Notes: generated by a model from the sequence alone, not told the origin. Positions 18,148-28,189 are shown, counted from the stretch's first letter. The stretch is DNA of 64,000 nucleotides from Brachyspira hampsonii (GCF_001746205.1 NZ_MDCO01000006.1:124001-188000); one strand, 5' to 3'. A program made the numbers and translations.

Positions 18148-20199
18148 ATGAAAATCACTAAGATTATAATTGCTTTGCAGCTGATATTAATATTATCTTC
18201 TGCTAATGTTTTTGGGGTTGTTACCAGAACATTATCAAGCACTAAAAGAGGATTTTACGATAATGGTGTTTATGATGGAATAATGCTTACAGAACAGGGC
18301 AGTTTAACTTTAGCTCCTATAATAGAACAGAATGGAGTAATTGCAGGCAAAGATATATGGAAAATGTATACTGCTAATGACGGCAGTATGTTTGCGGCTA
18401 TAAGCGGAAGCGGTGCTGAACTTTATAAAAGAACTGCTAATGATACTAACTTTTCCTTATTTGCTTCTGAAAAAAATGAAAATGCTTTTACTGCAGTTAT
18501 TACTGATAATGAGGGAAATGTATATGCCGCTGCAGGTCCTTATGCAAAAATAATAAAATATGACAGTCAGGGAAATGAACTTTGGAGAAAAACTTTAAAT
18601 GATACTTATATATGGGATATGAAATTTGATGATAAAGGAAATTTATTTGCTGCAGCCGGCGGAAATAATGCCAAGCTATTGAGAATAACTTCTGACGGTA
18701 ATATTAAGGAAATATTAAAAACAGATGAGCAGCATGCTATGTCTTTATTATATGATGATAAAAATAACAAACTTTATATAGGAACTGCCGGAAGGGGGCT
18801 TGTATTAGTTGTTGATTTATCTACAAATTTGGAAAATCCTTCATACAATGTACTTTATGATACAGCGGAAAATGAAGTTTATGCTATAACTATGGATAAT
18901 ATAGGAAATTTATATTTTGGAACTTCTACAAGACAGCCTGCTTATTTACTGCTTCCTTCTATAATAGACGGCGATAAAAGACCTGATGAAAGCGAAAAGG
19001 AATTTAGAAACTCTTTATATAAGGCTGATACTAACGGCACAGTTCAAAGATTATTTTTCTTGAATCAGACATTGGTTTTGGCATTGAGCAGCGATAATAA
19101 TAATAATATATATTTTGTTACAGGAGATACTGCTGATATATATAAAATAGGAGGAAATGACGGACTTTTATCATATATAGGCGGTTTAAAAAATAAAATA
19201 CTTTCAACTTTTGCTGTTTCTGATGACGGACTTTATTTTGCAATATCAAAGACAGGTGAAATATACAGAGTAAAGCATACTTATCCTAATCAGGGTACTT
19301 TTACAAGCGATTCATTAGATTTAAAACTTTTGAGTAAATTAGGAAGTTTGAGTGATATATCAACTATTCCAAACGGTTCTTCCATATCTATTGAAGTTAG
19401 AACAGGAAATGTAGCAAGAGTTGATAATACTTGGAGCAGCTTTAATGCAGTAGGTACTGACGGAAAGATAGATGTTCCGGACGGAAGATTTATGCAGTTT
19501 AAAGTTACAATGACAACTTCTGATACAAATACTACTCCTGTACTTAATTCTATGGATTTTAGTTATGTTGAAAATAATCTTCCTCCTGAAGTAATAAACG
19601 GAGGGCTTACTACCCGTTATCTTCAGCAAAATGATTCTTCTGAAACAGCTAAAAGTCCTCAATTAGAAGAAAATGAGGCTATGATTTATTGGAAAGGAAC
19701 TGATCCTAATGGTGATAAACTTACATATAATTTGGAATATAGATTAAAAGGTGAGAAAAATTATAGAAAATTAGCTGATAATTTATCAACATCATATTTT
19801 AAATTTGAATCTTATTTACTTCCTTCTGGTATTTACGATTTTAGAATAACAGCAAGCGACAGTTATGATAATCCTATAAATGTTGCTAAAACTAAAACTT
19901 TAGAAGTATTTAATGTGAAATATGATAATGATCCTCCGGAAGTTTTAGATTTTAATGTGGAAACAAGCGGGGCAAATAGAAAAATTACTTTCAGAGTGGA
20001 AGATAAATTATCTTTCATAAAAACAGTAAGATATTCTACTATAACAGGAGAATGGAAATATATTGTCCCTGATGATGGTATGTTAGATTCTATGAATGAA
20101 ATATTTACTATAAATATAGAAGATGCCAATGCCGGATCTGTTACTATTGAGGTAATGGATACTGATGGAAATACTAAATATTATTCATTCTTGATATGA
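18148..20199 (+). CDS. exported beta-propeller protein with C-terminal Ig-like region
   Basis: 683 residues with a signal peptide ending near residue 23 (SSANVFG). Residues about 60-400 contain repeated blade-like units (NVYAAAGPYAKIIKYDSQGN, NLFAAAGGNNAKLLRITSDG, KLYIGTAGRGLVLVV), consistent with a beta-propeller of six or seven blades. The last ~220 residues are beta-sandwich-like, with a DPNGDKLTYNLEYRLKG segment typical of fibronectin/cadherin-type domains. No catalytic motif is seen; binding at the cell surface or periplasm is the simplest guess. AAGGGG before the ATG supports the start. It follows the S55 protein by 71 bases and may act with it. Confidence 0.75.
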   Translation: MKITKIIIALQLILILSSANVFGVVTRTLSSTKRGFYDNGVYDGIMLTEQGSLTLAPIIEQNGVIAGKDIWKMYTANDGSMFAAISGSGAELYKRTANDTNFSLFASEKNENAFTAVITDNEGNVYAAAGPYAKIIKYDSQGNELWRKTLNDTYIWDMKFDDKGNLFAAAGGNNAKLLRITSDGNIKEILKTDEQHAMSLLYDDKNNKLYIGTAGRGLVLVVDLSTNLENPSYNVLYDTAENEVYAITMDNIGNLYFGTSTRQPAYLLLPSIIDGDKRPDESEKEFRNSLYKADTNGTVQRLFFLNQTLVLALSSDNNNNIYFVTGDTADIYKIGGNDGLLSYIGGLKNKILSTFAVSDDGLYFAISKTGEIYRVKHTYPNQGTFTSDSLDLKLLSKLGSLSDISTIPNGSSISIEVRTGNVARVDNTWSSFNAVGTDGKIDVPDGRFMQFKVTMTTSDTNTTPVLNSMDFSYVENNLPPEVINGGLTTRYLQQNDSSETAKSPQLEENEAMIYWKGTDPNGDKLTYNLEYRLKGEKNYRKLADNLSTSYFKFESYLLPSGIYDFRITASDSYDNPINVAKTKTLEVFNVKYDNDPPEVLDFNVETSGANRKITFRVEDKLSFIKTVRYSTITGEWKYIVPDDGMLDSMNEIFTINIEDANAGSVTIEVMDTDGNTKYYSFLI

Positions 20200-20226
20200 T
20201 TATTTATTAATAATAGAATTTTAATT

Positions 20227-20265
20227 GGGCTAGTGAATTTATAATTTACCAGCCCTTTATTTATT
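20227..20265 (+). terminator. terminator after the beta-propeller gene
   Basis: GGGCT (20227-20231) pairs with AGCCC (20251-20255), and the stem can be extended inward with one mismatch and one wobble pair. It is followed by a T-rich but interrupted tail. Confidence 0.55.
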
Positions 20266-20280
20266 ATAAGGTTTGATTTT

Positions 20281-22101
20281 ATGAGAAAGTTATTTATTTT
20301 TATTTCTTTATTAATATTTCATCTATTGTCATGTCAAAGAAGTGAAATAATTATTCCTGATAATTTAAAAAGCATGCTTATAAAAGATATTAATGAGGAT
20401 AGAAGTTTAAATCCTTTATATAGAGAATTCAGAGCTGCTTGGTTTTCAACTGTAAATAACATGGATTGGCCTCTTGAGGGAGGAAGCGAGGAAGAGCAGA
20501 AAAAACTAGCTTTGAAATATTTAGATACACTTTATGATAATAATTTTAATGCTGTATTTGTACAAGTTAAGCCTGATGCAGGAGTAATATTTCCTTCAAA
20601 AATAAATCCTACCACAAGATATTTTTTTGGTAAAGACAGTACAAATGAAATAGATGATTATCCTTTTAAAACTGATATGCTTAAATTTATTATAGATGAA
20701 GCTCATAAAAGAAATTTAGAAGTTCATGCTTGGTTTAATCCTTATAGAATAGCTGTAACTTATGATACTAATAAAAGTTATGCTGAGCAGTTTTCAAAGA
20801 AGAATTTTATTCATGTATATGCTTACTCTAATAATTTAAAGCCTATTCATTGGTATGATAATAAACTTTATTTGGATCCCGGTGAGCCTATAAGTGCAAA
20901 ATATGTGATAGATTCTATTATGGAAGTTGTTGAAAATTATGATATAGACGGAGTGCATTTTGATGATTACTTTTATCAGAATATGATTGGAGATAAAACA
21001 TATAAGTATTGGCCTGATGAAGTGAGTTCTTCAAAATATGCTTCTAGTCAAGGTTATGATGCTTCTAATACAAATTATGATGATTACGGAGTTAATGGGC
21101 TTTATGCTTGGAGAAGAAATAATATCAATACGCTTGTAAGTTCTATATATAAAGAAATAAAATCAAGAAAGCCTTATGTAAAATGGACTATATCACCTGC
21201 TGGAGTTTGGAGAAACAAAGAAAAACTTTCAGATTACAATGGATATGAATACGGAAGCGATACTCAGTCTTATAATCCTAATTTCGACGCATTGCATGCT
21301 GATGTTCTTTTGTGGATGCTTAATGGAGAGAAAACTGAGTTTTTAAAAAATGCTGCAGAAAAAGACGGTATTAATAAAATGTATGTTGATGCTGTTATAC
21401 CTCAGATATATTGGAGTGATAAGCATGAAACTGCTCCTTTTGATATTATAGCTGATTGGTGGATTGAACAATCTAAAAAATCTGCTAATGGAAAATTGGC
21501 TGATTTATATATTGGGCATCCTCTTTATAAAATGGGAAGAGACACAAATGCTGAGCCTTGGCAGGATATAGATTTAATGTCAAAACAAGTTGATTATATT
21601 AGAGATAAAGGAAGAGGGTATATAAAAGGTTCTGTATTTTTTACTATGAGAAATATGTATAAAGATGATATTCATACAAAAGGTTTTGGCTATAAGGCTT
21701 TAAATTATTTAAAAGAAAATAACTATCCTTTTAAATCTATAATACCGACTATGAACACCATGAAAGATTTAAATACATCTCCTTTGGGTTTAACTAACCT
21801 CTATATAACAAATAAATTTAGAAGTATAGAAATTACTTTCACAGATTCAGGAGAATATAAAACTGATAAATATAATTGTGCTGTAGAAGGTACATCTGTT
21901 TATTATTCTATATACAGAAAAGATGTTTCAGAAGATTATATAGTTCTAATTGATAAAATAAGAAGAACAAATTTTGATTCTCATTCTAATGTAGTATACA
22001 ATGATAATACAGCAAATCCTAAGAAAACTTATATTTATTATATTACTGCTTTAGATAGGCTTCATAATGAGAGTATGCCTATTATGATTACTAATAGATA
22101 A
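20281..22101 (+). CDS. GHL10-type glycosyl hydrolase-like lipoprotein
   Basis: 606 residues with a lipoprotein signal (lipobox LLSC, Cys18). The main domain matches the family 10-like glycosyl hydrolase group (GHL10, YngK-type, formerly DUF187): it opens with REFRAAWFSTVNNMDWP, continues with FNAVFVQVKPDAGVIFPS and HAWFNPYRIAV, and has the YDIDGVHFDDYFY acidic motif of a TIM-barrel hydrolase. A C-terminal fibronectin-like segment starts around 500. The substrate is unknown; cell-wall or host glycans are the usual suggestion. It sits on the cell envelope by its lipid anchor. It precedes murF. Confidence 0.85.
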   Translation: MRKLFIFISLLIFHLLSCQRSEIIIPDNLKSMLIKDINEDRSLNPLYREFRAAWFSTVNNMDWPLEGGSEEEQKKLALKYLDTLYDNNFNAVFVQVKPDAGVIFPSKINPTTRYFFGKDSTNEIDDYPFKTDMLKFIIDEAHKRNLEVHAWFNPYRIAVTYDTNKSYAEQFSKKNFIHVYAYSNNLKPIHWYDNKLYLDPGEPISAKYVIDSIMEVVENYDIDGVHFDDYFYQNMIGDKTYKYWPDEVSSSKYASSQGYDASNTNYDDYGVNGLYAWRRNNINTLVSSIYKEIKSRKPYVKWTISPAGVWRNKEKLSDYNGYEYGSDTQSYNPNFDALHADVLLWMLNGEKTEFLKNAAEKDGINKMYVDAVIPQIYWSDKHETAPFDIIADWWIEQSKKSANGKLADLYIGHPLYKMGRDTNAEPWQDIDLMSKQVDYIRDKGRGYIKGSVFFTMRNMYKDDIHTKGFGYKALNYLKENNYPFKSIIPTMNTMKDLNTSPLGLTNLYITNKFRSIEITFTDSGEYKTDKYNCAVEGTSVYYSIYRKDVSEDYIVLIDKIRRTNFDSHSNVVYNDNTANPKKTYIYYITALDRLHNESMPIMITNR

Positions 22102-22173
22102 ATATAATATTTACAAATATTTATTTATATGGTTTTATTATGTTAACAAAATAAATTAATCGGAAATATTATT

Positions 22174-23526
22174 ATGGGTAAAACTTCATTAAATGATATA
22201 GTAAAAGTAATCAAAGAATTAAACTTCAAATGCTCTAAAAATATAGAATCATTATATTTAAATAGAGAATTAGAAATATCAACTGACAGCAGAGATAATT
22301 TTGACAGCCCTAAATTATTTTTGGCAATAAATGGAGAGAAGTTTGACGGAAATAAATTTGCATTGGAAACTTATAATAAAGGATGCAGGTATTTTATTTT
22401 AAGCGATGAAAACATAAAATTTCCAGATGATGCAGTAGTTTTTTATACTGATGATACTATACTTTTTTTTATAAAATTGGCAAGAGAATACAGAAGAAGA
22501 TTTAATATGCCTATAATATCAATAACAGGAAGCTGCGGAAAAACTACTACAAAAGAATTAACGCATCTATTTTTATCTGCTAAATATAAAGCATTAAAAA
22601 CGGAAGGTAATTTTAATAATGAAATAGGAGTTCCAAAAACAATATTTAATTTAGACAGCAGTTATGAAATAGCTGTTATTGAAGCTGGTATGAATCATAA
22701 AAATGAATTATTAAGAATATCTGAAGCTATAGAGGCAAATACAGTTATAATAAATAATGTAGAGCCTGTGCATATTGCTTATCTTGGTTCCATAGAAAAT
22801 ATTGCTTATGCCAAATCAGAACTTTTTAATCATACAAGAGAAAATGCTAATGCTGTAATAAACAAAAATACTAATTGCTTTGACATTTTAAAAAAAGAAG
22901 CTGAAAGAAATAATATAAAAAATATAATAGAAGCTGATATAAAAGAGATAACAAAAAAAGATGATAATACATTTGAATATAAAGGCATAACTTTTAAACA
23001 TAATCTGATAGGTGATTTTAATTTGTATAATGTACTTTCGGCATTAAAAGCAGCAGAGATTTATAATGCGGATTTAAGAAAATGTGCTGATATTTTACCA
23101 AGTTATGAATCTCAAAAAAATAGAATGCAGATAATTAATATAAAAGGCTGTAATGTTATTAATGACTGCTACAATTCTAATCCGTCAGCTTTAAAAAATA
23201 TGATTAATTATTTATCACAGAGAAATGAATCAAAAAAAATTGCTGTAATAGGTGATATGCTTGAGGCAGAAACTGAAAATTCAAGCTATCATAAGGACAT
23301 AGGAAATATTATAAATGAATTAAAAAATATTAATGCTGTTATAGCAGTTGGGGAGCATTCAAAAGATATTTATGATACTGTTAATTGCGAAAAATATTAT
23401 TTTGAAAACGCTCAAAGTGCTGTAGATAAAGTAAAAGAGTTTTTAAAAGATGATACGGCAATGTTAATAAAAGCCTCATTAGGTATGGGATTTGCTTTGA
23501 TAATAGATTCTATAAAAAATATATAA
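22174..23526 (+). CDS. murF: UDP-N-acetylmuramoyl-tripeptide--D-alanyl-D-alanine ligase
   Basis: 450 residues, the normal length for MurF. It adds D-Ala-D-Ala to UDP-MurNAc-tripeptide with ATP, the last cytoplasmic step of the peptidoglycan stem peptide. The N-terminal substrate domain has TDSRDNFDSPKLFLAINGEKFDG. The ATP-binding loop GSCGKTTT lies at 119-126. The central EAGMNHKNEL and NDCYNSNPSA motifs are Mur-ligase signatures, and the C-terminal domain includes IAVIGDMLEAE. All key residues appear intact. It precedes an uncharacterised gene by 10 bases and probably shares a transcript with it. Confidence 0.95.
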   Translation: MGKTSLNDIVKVIKELNFKCSKNIESLYLNRELEISTDSRDNFDSPKLFLAINGEKFDGNKFALETYNKGCRYFILSDENIKFPDDAVVFYTDDTILFFIKLAREYRRRFNMPIISITGSCGKTTTKELTHLFLSAKYKALKTEGNFNNEIGVPKTIFNLDSSYEIAVIEAGMNHKNELLRISEAIEANTVIINNVEPVHIAYLGSIENIAYAKSELFNHTRENANAVINKNTNCFDILKKEAERNNIKNIIEADIKEITKKDDNTFEYKGITFKHNLIGDFNLYNVLSALKAAEIYNADLRKCADILPSYESQKNRMQIINIKGCNVINDCYNSNPSALKNMINYLSQRNESKKIAVIGDMLEAETENSSYHKDIGNIINELKNINAVIAVGEHSKDIYDTVNCEKYYFENAQSAVDKVKEFLKDDTAMLIKASLGMGFALIIDSIKNI

Positions 23527-23536
23527 AGGCTTAAAA

Positions 23537-24298
23537 ATGAATGATTTAATACAAAATGATTCTGTAATAGCTTTTATTTTATTAGATGATAAAAATTTTA
23601 ATGATTTCTCAAATCAATTAAAAGAAGATTGGGATATAGATATAACTATAGTAAGTCATAACAATAAAAATACATTTAATATTAAAACAATGGATTTTGA
23701 ATATGAACTTGCCCCTTTTAAAGTTCCAGATAAAGAAGCTGAAATATTGATAAATTATAATGATATAGATAATGAAACAAGAGAAAAAATACTTAATCAT
23801 AAATCTTTTTTATCAATTAAGGTTAATAGTGATAATACTGATTTCAAAGATATTGCTTTAACTTTTAGTAAGGTATGCTATTCTATAATAAAAGTAAATA
23901 ATGTATCAGCTGTTTTAATAGGGGAGATTAACCTTATCATTTCTAATAATACATATTTATTTGAGATGAATGAGTATATAAAAAATAATAAATTTTTTCC
24001 CACTCGTTTATGGGTGAGAGTTGATGTTTTTTCAGATAATAATGGAAATCATGCTTATACTGAGGGGCTTAAAAATTTTGGTAAGTATGAGATTATGGCT
24101 TATAAAACTTCAAGATATGCTGAAAGTATAATCAGGGTACTTATGATATTATCAAGGGGTATTATAGAAAATAATCTTAATCTTGAAGATGGAAATACTA
24201 TGCAGACAGATGATGATTATATAGGAATGTTTAAATTCTTTGATAATAAATTTATTATGCTTGAAAAGAGTTTAAAAGATATAAATAAAAATCAATAG
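23537..24298 (+). CDS. conserved hypothetical protein, DUF4261-like
   Basis: 253 residues with no signal or membrane segment. The C-terminal part (HAYTEGLKNFGKYEIMAY followed by a helical segment and TDDDYIGMF) resembles the DUF4261 family, which occurs as a cytoplasmic protein of unknown function. The family assignment is from memory and moderate. AAAGG precedes the ATG, and the gene follows murF by 10 bases, so the two are likely translated from one mRNA; whether it has a cell-wall role is unknown. A fresh promoter for the next gene begins immediately after its stop. Confidence 0.65.
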   Translation: MNDLIQNDSVIAFILLDDKNFNDFSNQLKEDWDIDITIVSHNNKNTFNIKTMDFEYELAPFKVPDKEAEILINYNDIDNETREKILNHKSFLSIKVNSDNTDFKDIALTFSKVCYSIIKVNNVSAVLIGEINLIISNNTYLFEMNEYIKNNKFFPTRLWVRVDVFSDNNGNHAYTEGLKNFGKYEIMAYKTSRYAESIIRVLMILSRGIIENNLNLEDGNTMQTDDDYIGMFKFFDNKFIMLEKSLKDINKNQ

Positions 24299-24300
24299 AT

Positions 24301-24329
24301 TTGACAATAAAAGTATTATAATATATACT
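24301..24329 (+). promoter_or_regulatory. sigma-70 promoter for the ankyrin lipoprotein gene
   Basis: A consensus TTGACA (24301-24306), a 17-base spacer and TATACT (24324-24329). The start codon at 24360 follows closely. This argues that the in-frame TTG at 24330, inside the promoter, is not a start. Confidence 0.7.
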
Positions 24330-24359
24330 TTGACAGATTTTATAGATGGGGTAAGTATT

Positions 24360-26009
24360 ATGAAATTTGCAGTAATTGTAATAAGTTTAATTGTTTTAAT
24401 AAGCTGTTCTAACAATAAAGAAAAAAATAATATAAATGCTAATTTAAATACCAATTCAAATTCATTAACCCAAAATACGAATACAATTATTACAAATCAA
24501 AATAATATAGTTACTAATAATGTTAATAATAAAAGTGACGTTATAGTAAGAAAAAATATATACCCTATAAAATCATATACAGAAGAAGAACTTGATGAAA
24601 TACTTCTAGTTAGAATTAATAAATCATTAGGGGAGTATGTAAATGATAAACAAAATAGAGAGTTAATAAAAAAAGAAAAAGAAAAATTAAAGCCTATAAG
24701 AGATTTACTTATAAAGACTATAAATGCTGAAGATGAAGATGGTAATAATGCATTAATGCTTGCTATAAAATACAGTACAGACTCTATTGTTTATTATGAT
24801 TTAATAAAATGGATTGTAGAGCATGGCATTGATTTATCAAGTAAAAAAATATTTAAAACATTATCTTATTATTATTATCTTAAAAAAACATATTATGATC
24901 ATATTGGCAGTAAAGAATATTCAGATATTGTTTATTATTTGATAGACTCTGGAATATATTTTGACTATAAAGATGTATATGACTTAATGGTTAATAATGG
25001 TGATTCGGATATTATTAAAAAAATGCTTGATATATTATATGATTATAATTTTGAAAAAGTTGATTATAACTTACAAAGTGATTTATTATTTACTTCCATA
25101 TATAATCAGGATATTGATTTAGTAAAATATTTTCTGGATCTTGGTGCAGATATTAATTCTCTAAATAGAATGAGGGATGGTTCTATAGGAACTCCTTTAA
25201 TGTATAGTGCATTTTTAGAAAATTATGATATTGCTGATTATTTATTGGAAAAAAATGCTGATGTTAATATTAATTGTTTTCAAGACAATCAAGAATTAGA
25301 AAACATTTGGAATTATTATAGTTATTATAGCGATGAAAGAGATGAAATAATAAATAACTTTCCTGTTTTAAGTCCAACAAATTTGAATGGTACTGTTATT
25401 ACAGGAAATGATTATAATGATTTGGTTATAAAAATATTAAATAAAACAGCTCAAAATTTTAAATTAGCTAATACTTATTTTTATTATGAACCAACTTCTG
25501 AGTCTATTGTTAAATCTGATACTAATAATAAATATATTTTTATATCATCTCCTATATTAAATCAGGAATATATCAATTATCCTGATGATTTTACAAGTGA
25601 GGAAGATAAATATTTTCATTATATAACTATATGGAAAAAAGAAGATAATAAAGCCTCATTTGTATCAGGTTTTTATCCTTTACAAGATGCATTTTATCAA
25701 TATACATATTTAAGCGATTTTAATATTGCTGTATCAGGAAACTATATTACAGCAGAACAATATGATGGCGGTAAAACATATTATTACACATTTATTATAG
25801 AAAATAATGAATTATATTTAGATAAATTTTCTACGGGTAAATCTAATCTTATATCAGCATCAGCTACTAATTTTTCAGAAGTATACAATGAAGAGTATTA
25901 TTATAATTATAAATCAGATGCACAAAAATTTAATCAAACAAGCAGAGTAAAACTTATTGATATTGAAAAAGGATTTTTTGAACAGCTTATAGAAGACTAT
26001 AATAAATAA
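24360..26009 (+). CDS. ankyrin-repeat lipoprotein
   Basis: 549 residues from ATG 24360, preceded by GGGG eight bases upstream. The signal peptide ends in lipobox LISC (Cys16). An asparagine-rich linker (to about residue 60) leads to divergent ankyrin repeats, clearest as KYFLDLGADINSLNRMRDG followed by IADYLLEKNADVNIN. The last ~200 residues are a beta-rich non-ankyrin domain with aromatic motifs. Ankyrin repeats bind proteins; a lipid-anchored version would act at the membrane surface. It is one of six ankyrin loci in the window and the only one with a lipobox. No terminator with a clear U-tract follows. Confidence 0.8.
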   Translation: MKFAVIVISLIVLISCSNNKEKNNINANLNTNSNSLTQNTNTIITNQNNIVTNNVNNKSDVIVRKNIYPIKSYTEEELDEILLVRINKSLGEYVNDKQNRELIKKEKEKLKPIRDLLIKTINAEDEDGNNALMLAIKYSTDSIVYYDLIKWIVEHGIDLSSKKIFKTLSYYYYLKKTYYDHIGSKEYSDIVYYLIDSGIYFDYKDVYDLMVNNGDSDIIKKMLDILYDYNFEKVDYNLQSDLLFTSIYNQDIDLVKYFLDLGADINSLNRMRDGSIGTPLMYSAFLENYDIADYLLEKNADVNINCFQDNQELENIWNYYSYYSDERDEIINNFPVLSPTNLNGTVITGNDYNDLVIKILNKTAQNFKLANTYFYYEPTSESIVKSDTNNKYIFISSPILNQEYINYPDDFTSEEDKYFHYITIWKKEDNKASFVSGFYPLQDAFYQYTYLSDFNIAVSGNYITAEQYDGGKTYYYTFIIENNELYLDKFSTGKSNLISASATNFSEVYNEEYYYNYKSDAQKFNQTSRVKLIDIEKGFFEQLIEDYNK

Positions 26010-26525
26010 ATTATCAGTTTTTGATACAATTATGCTGTGAGTATGATTTTTTTTAATACTGTTATTTGATAAGCATATACAAGTTATTGAGTATATATAT
26101 TCTAGCCATTCATAAGTAATATAGAAATATTGTATGCAAATATTTTAAATTTATAAAACTAATTTGTGATAAAATCATTTCTGTATATACTGAAACTTTT
26201 AAGTTTGTCAAAAAATAGTTTTTATGTTTTTATTATTTTCTTGGACTAGCCCCCGAACCCCCACTTCTTTTGGTGACACAAACGAAGTAAGAAGAAAAAG
26301 GACTGCATTTTTAATCTAAAACTATGGTATTACACCATATTTAATACATATTCTTAAAATATTAAGCTATATTATGTGCGTTTTTTGCAACTTTTTTGTA
26401 CGGCAAAAAAGTTGATAATACATTTATAAAAATAAATAAATTGACAAAATATAGTTGTTTAAGTATAAACATTTCAAACTATTTTATAGTATAGTAAAGT
26501 TTAAAAAATTATATTAATAAAAAAA
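26010..26525. other. 516-base intergenic region with a GC-richer island
   Basis: No convincing gene is seen. The sequence around 26240-26310 is unusually C-rich for this genome (GGACTAGCCCCCGAACCCCC) and is followed by ACTTC/GAAGT arms. At 26388-26414 there is a perfect 11-base hairpin, CAACTTTTTTG with CAAAAAAGTTG around a TACGG loop. This looks like a dispersed non-coding repeat or the relic of one. Confidence 0.5.
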
Positions 26526-27142
26526 TTATTTTCCTCGGCATACTCTATTTGAAACTTCATCAAAACCTTCTTCTATTGTAAGCCCCCAATCTGTTTTGAT
26601 TTTATACCATTCTCTTACATATTCGCATTGATATTCTTTATTAGGAGGAAGCCATTCTACAGGAGATTTATCGCCTTTTGAACGATTTGCACCTCTTGAT
26701 ACTGCAATCAAATGATTTTCATTTTTCATATAATTATAATATTCATTTTTCTTTTCTTTGCTCCAATTACTAGCACCGCTTATATGAGCATTTTTTAAAG
26801 GTACTAAATGATCTATATCTAAATCTCTGGCATTAGTAAAATATTTTCCTGTAAACTTATCATACCATTTTCCTGATATTACTCTATTATTTGATATTAG
26901 AGGTTTTACTAATGATTCTCGGGCTAATACTTCATGCCTTGTGTTAAGTCCGTCATTATCCTCATCTTCCCAATCTCCCCAATCATCTCTGTTGTATCTC
27001 GTAACTGTTTCTTTTTGTGACTTTTCTGTTTTTGATGTTTTTTTTTATTGTATATATTATTATAATAATAGTATCCTGCTGCTATTAATAAAATAAATAA
27101 TATAAATAAAGGAGATGATTTTTTCTTTTTTCTTCTTGCCAT
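26526..27142 (-). pseudogene. HNH endonuclease family gene split by a frameshift in an A9 tract
   Basis: Starting at ATG 27142 (AGGA upstream), the frame encodes a lysine-rich N-terminus and a membrane helix (about residues 12-29), then runs out of frame after an A9 tract (T9 at 27038-27046 on the given strand). From that tract a second frame is open to 26526 and encodes RYNRDDWGDWEDEDNDGLN, then the HNH core DLDIDHLVPLKNAH and a conserved NLIAVSRGANRSKGDKSP-like segment. This is a DUF1524/GmrSD-C-type HNH nuclease, here membrane-anchored. One extra A, or two fewer, would restore a ~205-codon gene. It could be a pseudogene, a phase-variable gene, a slippage-dependent gene or a sequencing error. 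Confidence 0.8.
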
Positions 27143-27245
27143 AGTTGATCCTATTAATGCTAATAAAAATTGTTAGCTAGCTTTGTATTATTATATGATA
27201 AACTTAGCAATACTAACAATTTTATATTTAGCTTTTTTATAATTA

Positions 27246-28148
27246 TTATTTTTTTATTATTTCCATACTCCAATTAGGTCCGCTGTAAACTTTATACTTA
27301 TCAGAGAAATTTCCCATATTAACAGCAACAGAGAAATTAAGCTCTGAATTGAAATATGCCATATTATCACCTTCGGCTACATCTCCGAAAGTATTGACAA
27401 GTTTAACATCACCATTCCATATTAAATTTCCTTCATTGTATATAGAAACATTTAAAATATCTCCAACCTGCACTCCATTATCAAGCATTAATTGACGAGG
27501 AAGAGAAGACCATACATTACCATACTGAATATCTAGTATAGGTATGTTGGCAAAGAATTTACCATTTTCAAATCTTGGCTTTTGATAATCTATTTTTGTT
27601 ATATTAGTTCCCAATGATTTTCCAACTTGTTCAAAAGTTATTTGTTTTGAGGCTAATCTTGCTCCTGTATATACATAGACATCTCTGCCATGAAAAGTGT
27701 ATGATTCCTGAGAGTTAGTAAGTCTGTTTACTGCCTCATCAATTTCTCTTACCTCTTCTATTCCTAAACTTTCAGCGACAAAAGTTAAAGAGCCGTTATC
27801 AGGAGTTACAAAATAATAGTTATTAGTAGTTTTCATAACAACTGACTTTCTTTCTGTACCAACTCCGGGATCTACAACATTAACAAATACTGTTCCTTCA
27901 GGCCAATATCTAGCAGTTTGATCCAATCTCAAAGCAGCTTCCCATATATTAAATGCAGGTATTTCATGAGTAAGGTCATAAACTTTTAAATCTTTATCTA
28001 CAGTTAAAGCCACTCCGTACATGCTTGCAACAGCATTGTCCTTTCTTCCGAAATCTGTTTGAAGTGCAAGGGGAGATTTGTCAATTTGTCTTTCGCATGA
28101 TATAAGCATAACAAATAATGATATTATTATTAATATATACTTTTTCAT
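27246..28148 (-). CDS. lipoprotein of the SAM hydroxide adenosyltransferase (DUF62) family
   Basis: 300 residues from ATG 28148 (AAGGA six bases upstream; a longer start at 28202 lies inside a terminator). The signal ends in lipobox LISC (Cys18). The rest matches the SAM hydrolase/hydroxide adenosyltransferase family related to fluorinase and chlorinase: LQTDFGRKDNAVASMYG, VVDPGVGT, and TFHGRDVYVYTGARLA with the conserved histidine. Known members cleave S-adenosylmethionine with water to adenosine and methionine. Most family members are cytoplasmic; this one appears exported and lipid-anchored, which is odd for a SAM enzyme. A terminator separates it from the upstream small gene. Confidence 0.82.
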   Translation of the reverse strand: MKKYILIIISLFVMLISCERQIDKSPLALQTDFGRKDNAVASMYGVALTVDKDLKVYDLTHEIPAFNIWEAALRLDQTARYWPEGTVFVNVVDPGVGTERKSVVMKTTNNYYFVTPDNGSLTFVAESLGIEEVREIDEAVNRLTNSQESYTFHGRDVYVYTGARLASKQITFEQVGKSLGTNITKIDYQKPRFENGKFFANIPILDIQYGNVWSSLPRQLMLDNGVQVGDILNVSIYNEGNLIWNGDVKLVNTFGDVAEGDNMAYFNSELNFSVAVNMGNFSDKYKVYSGPNWSMEIIKK

Positions 28149-28189
28149 TTTATTTCCTTTTTTAATTATATATATTATATTTTGTTGAA

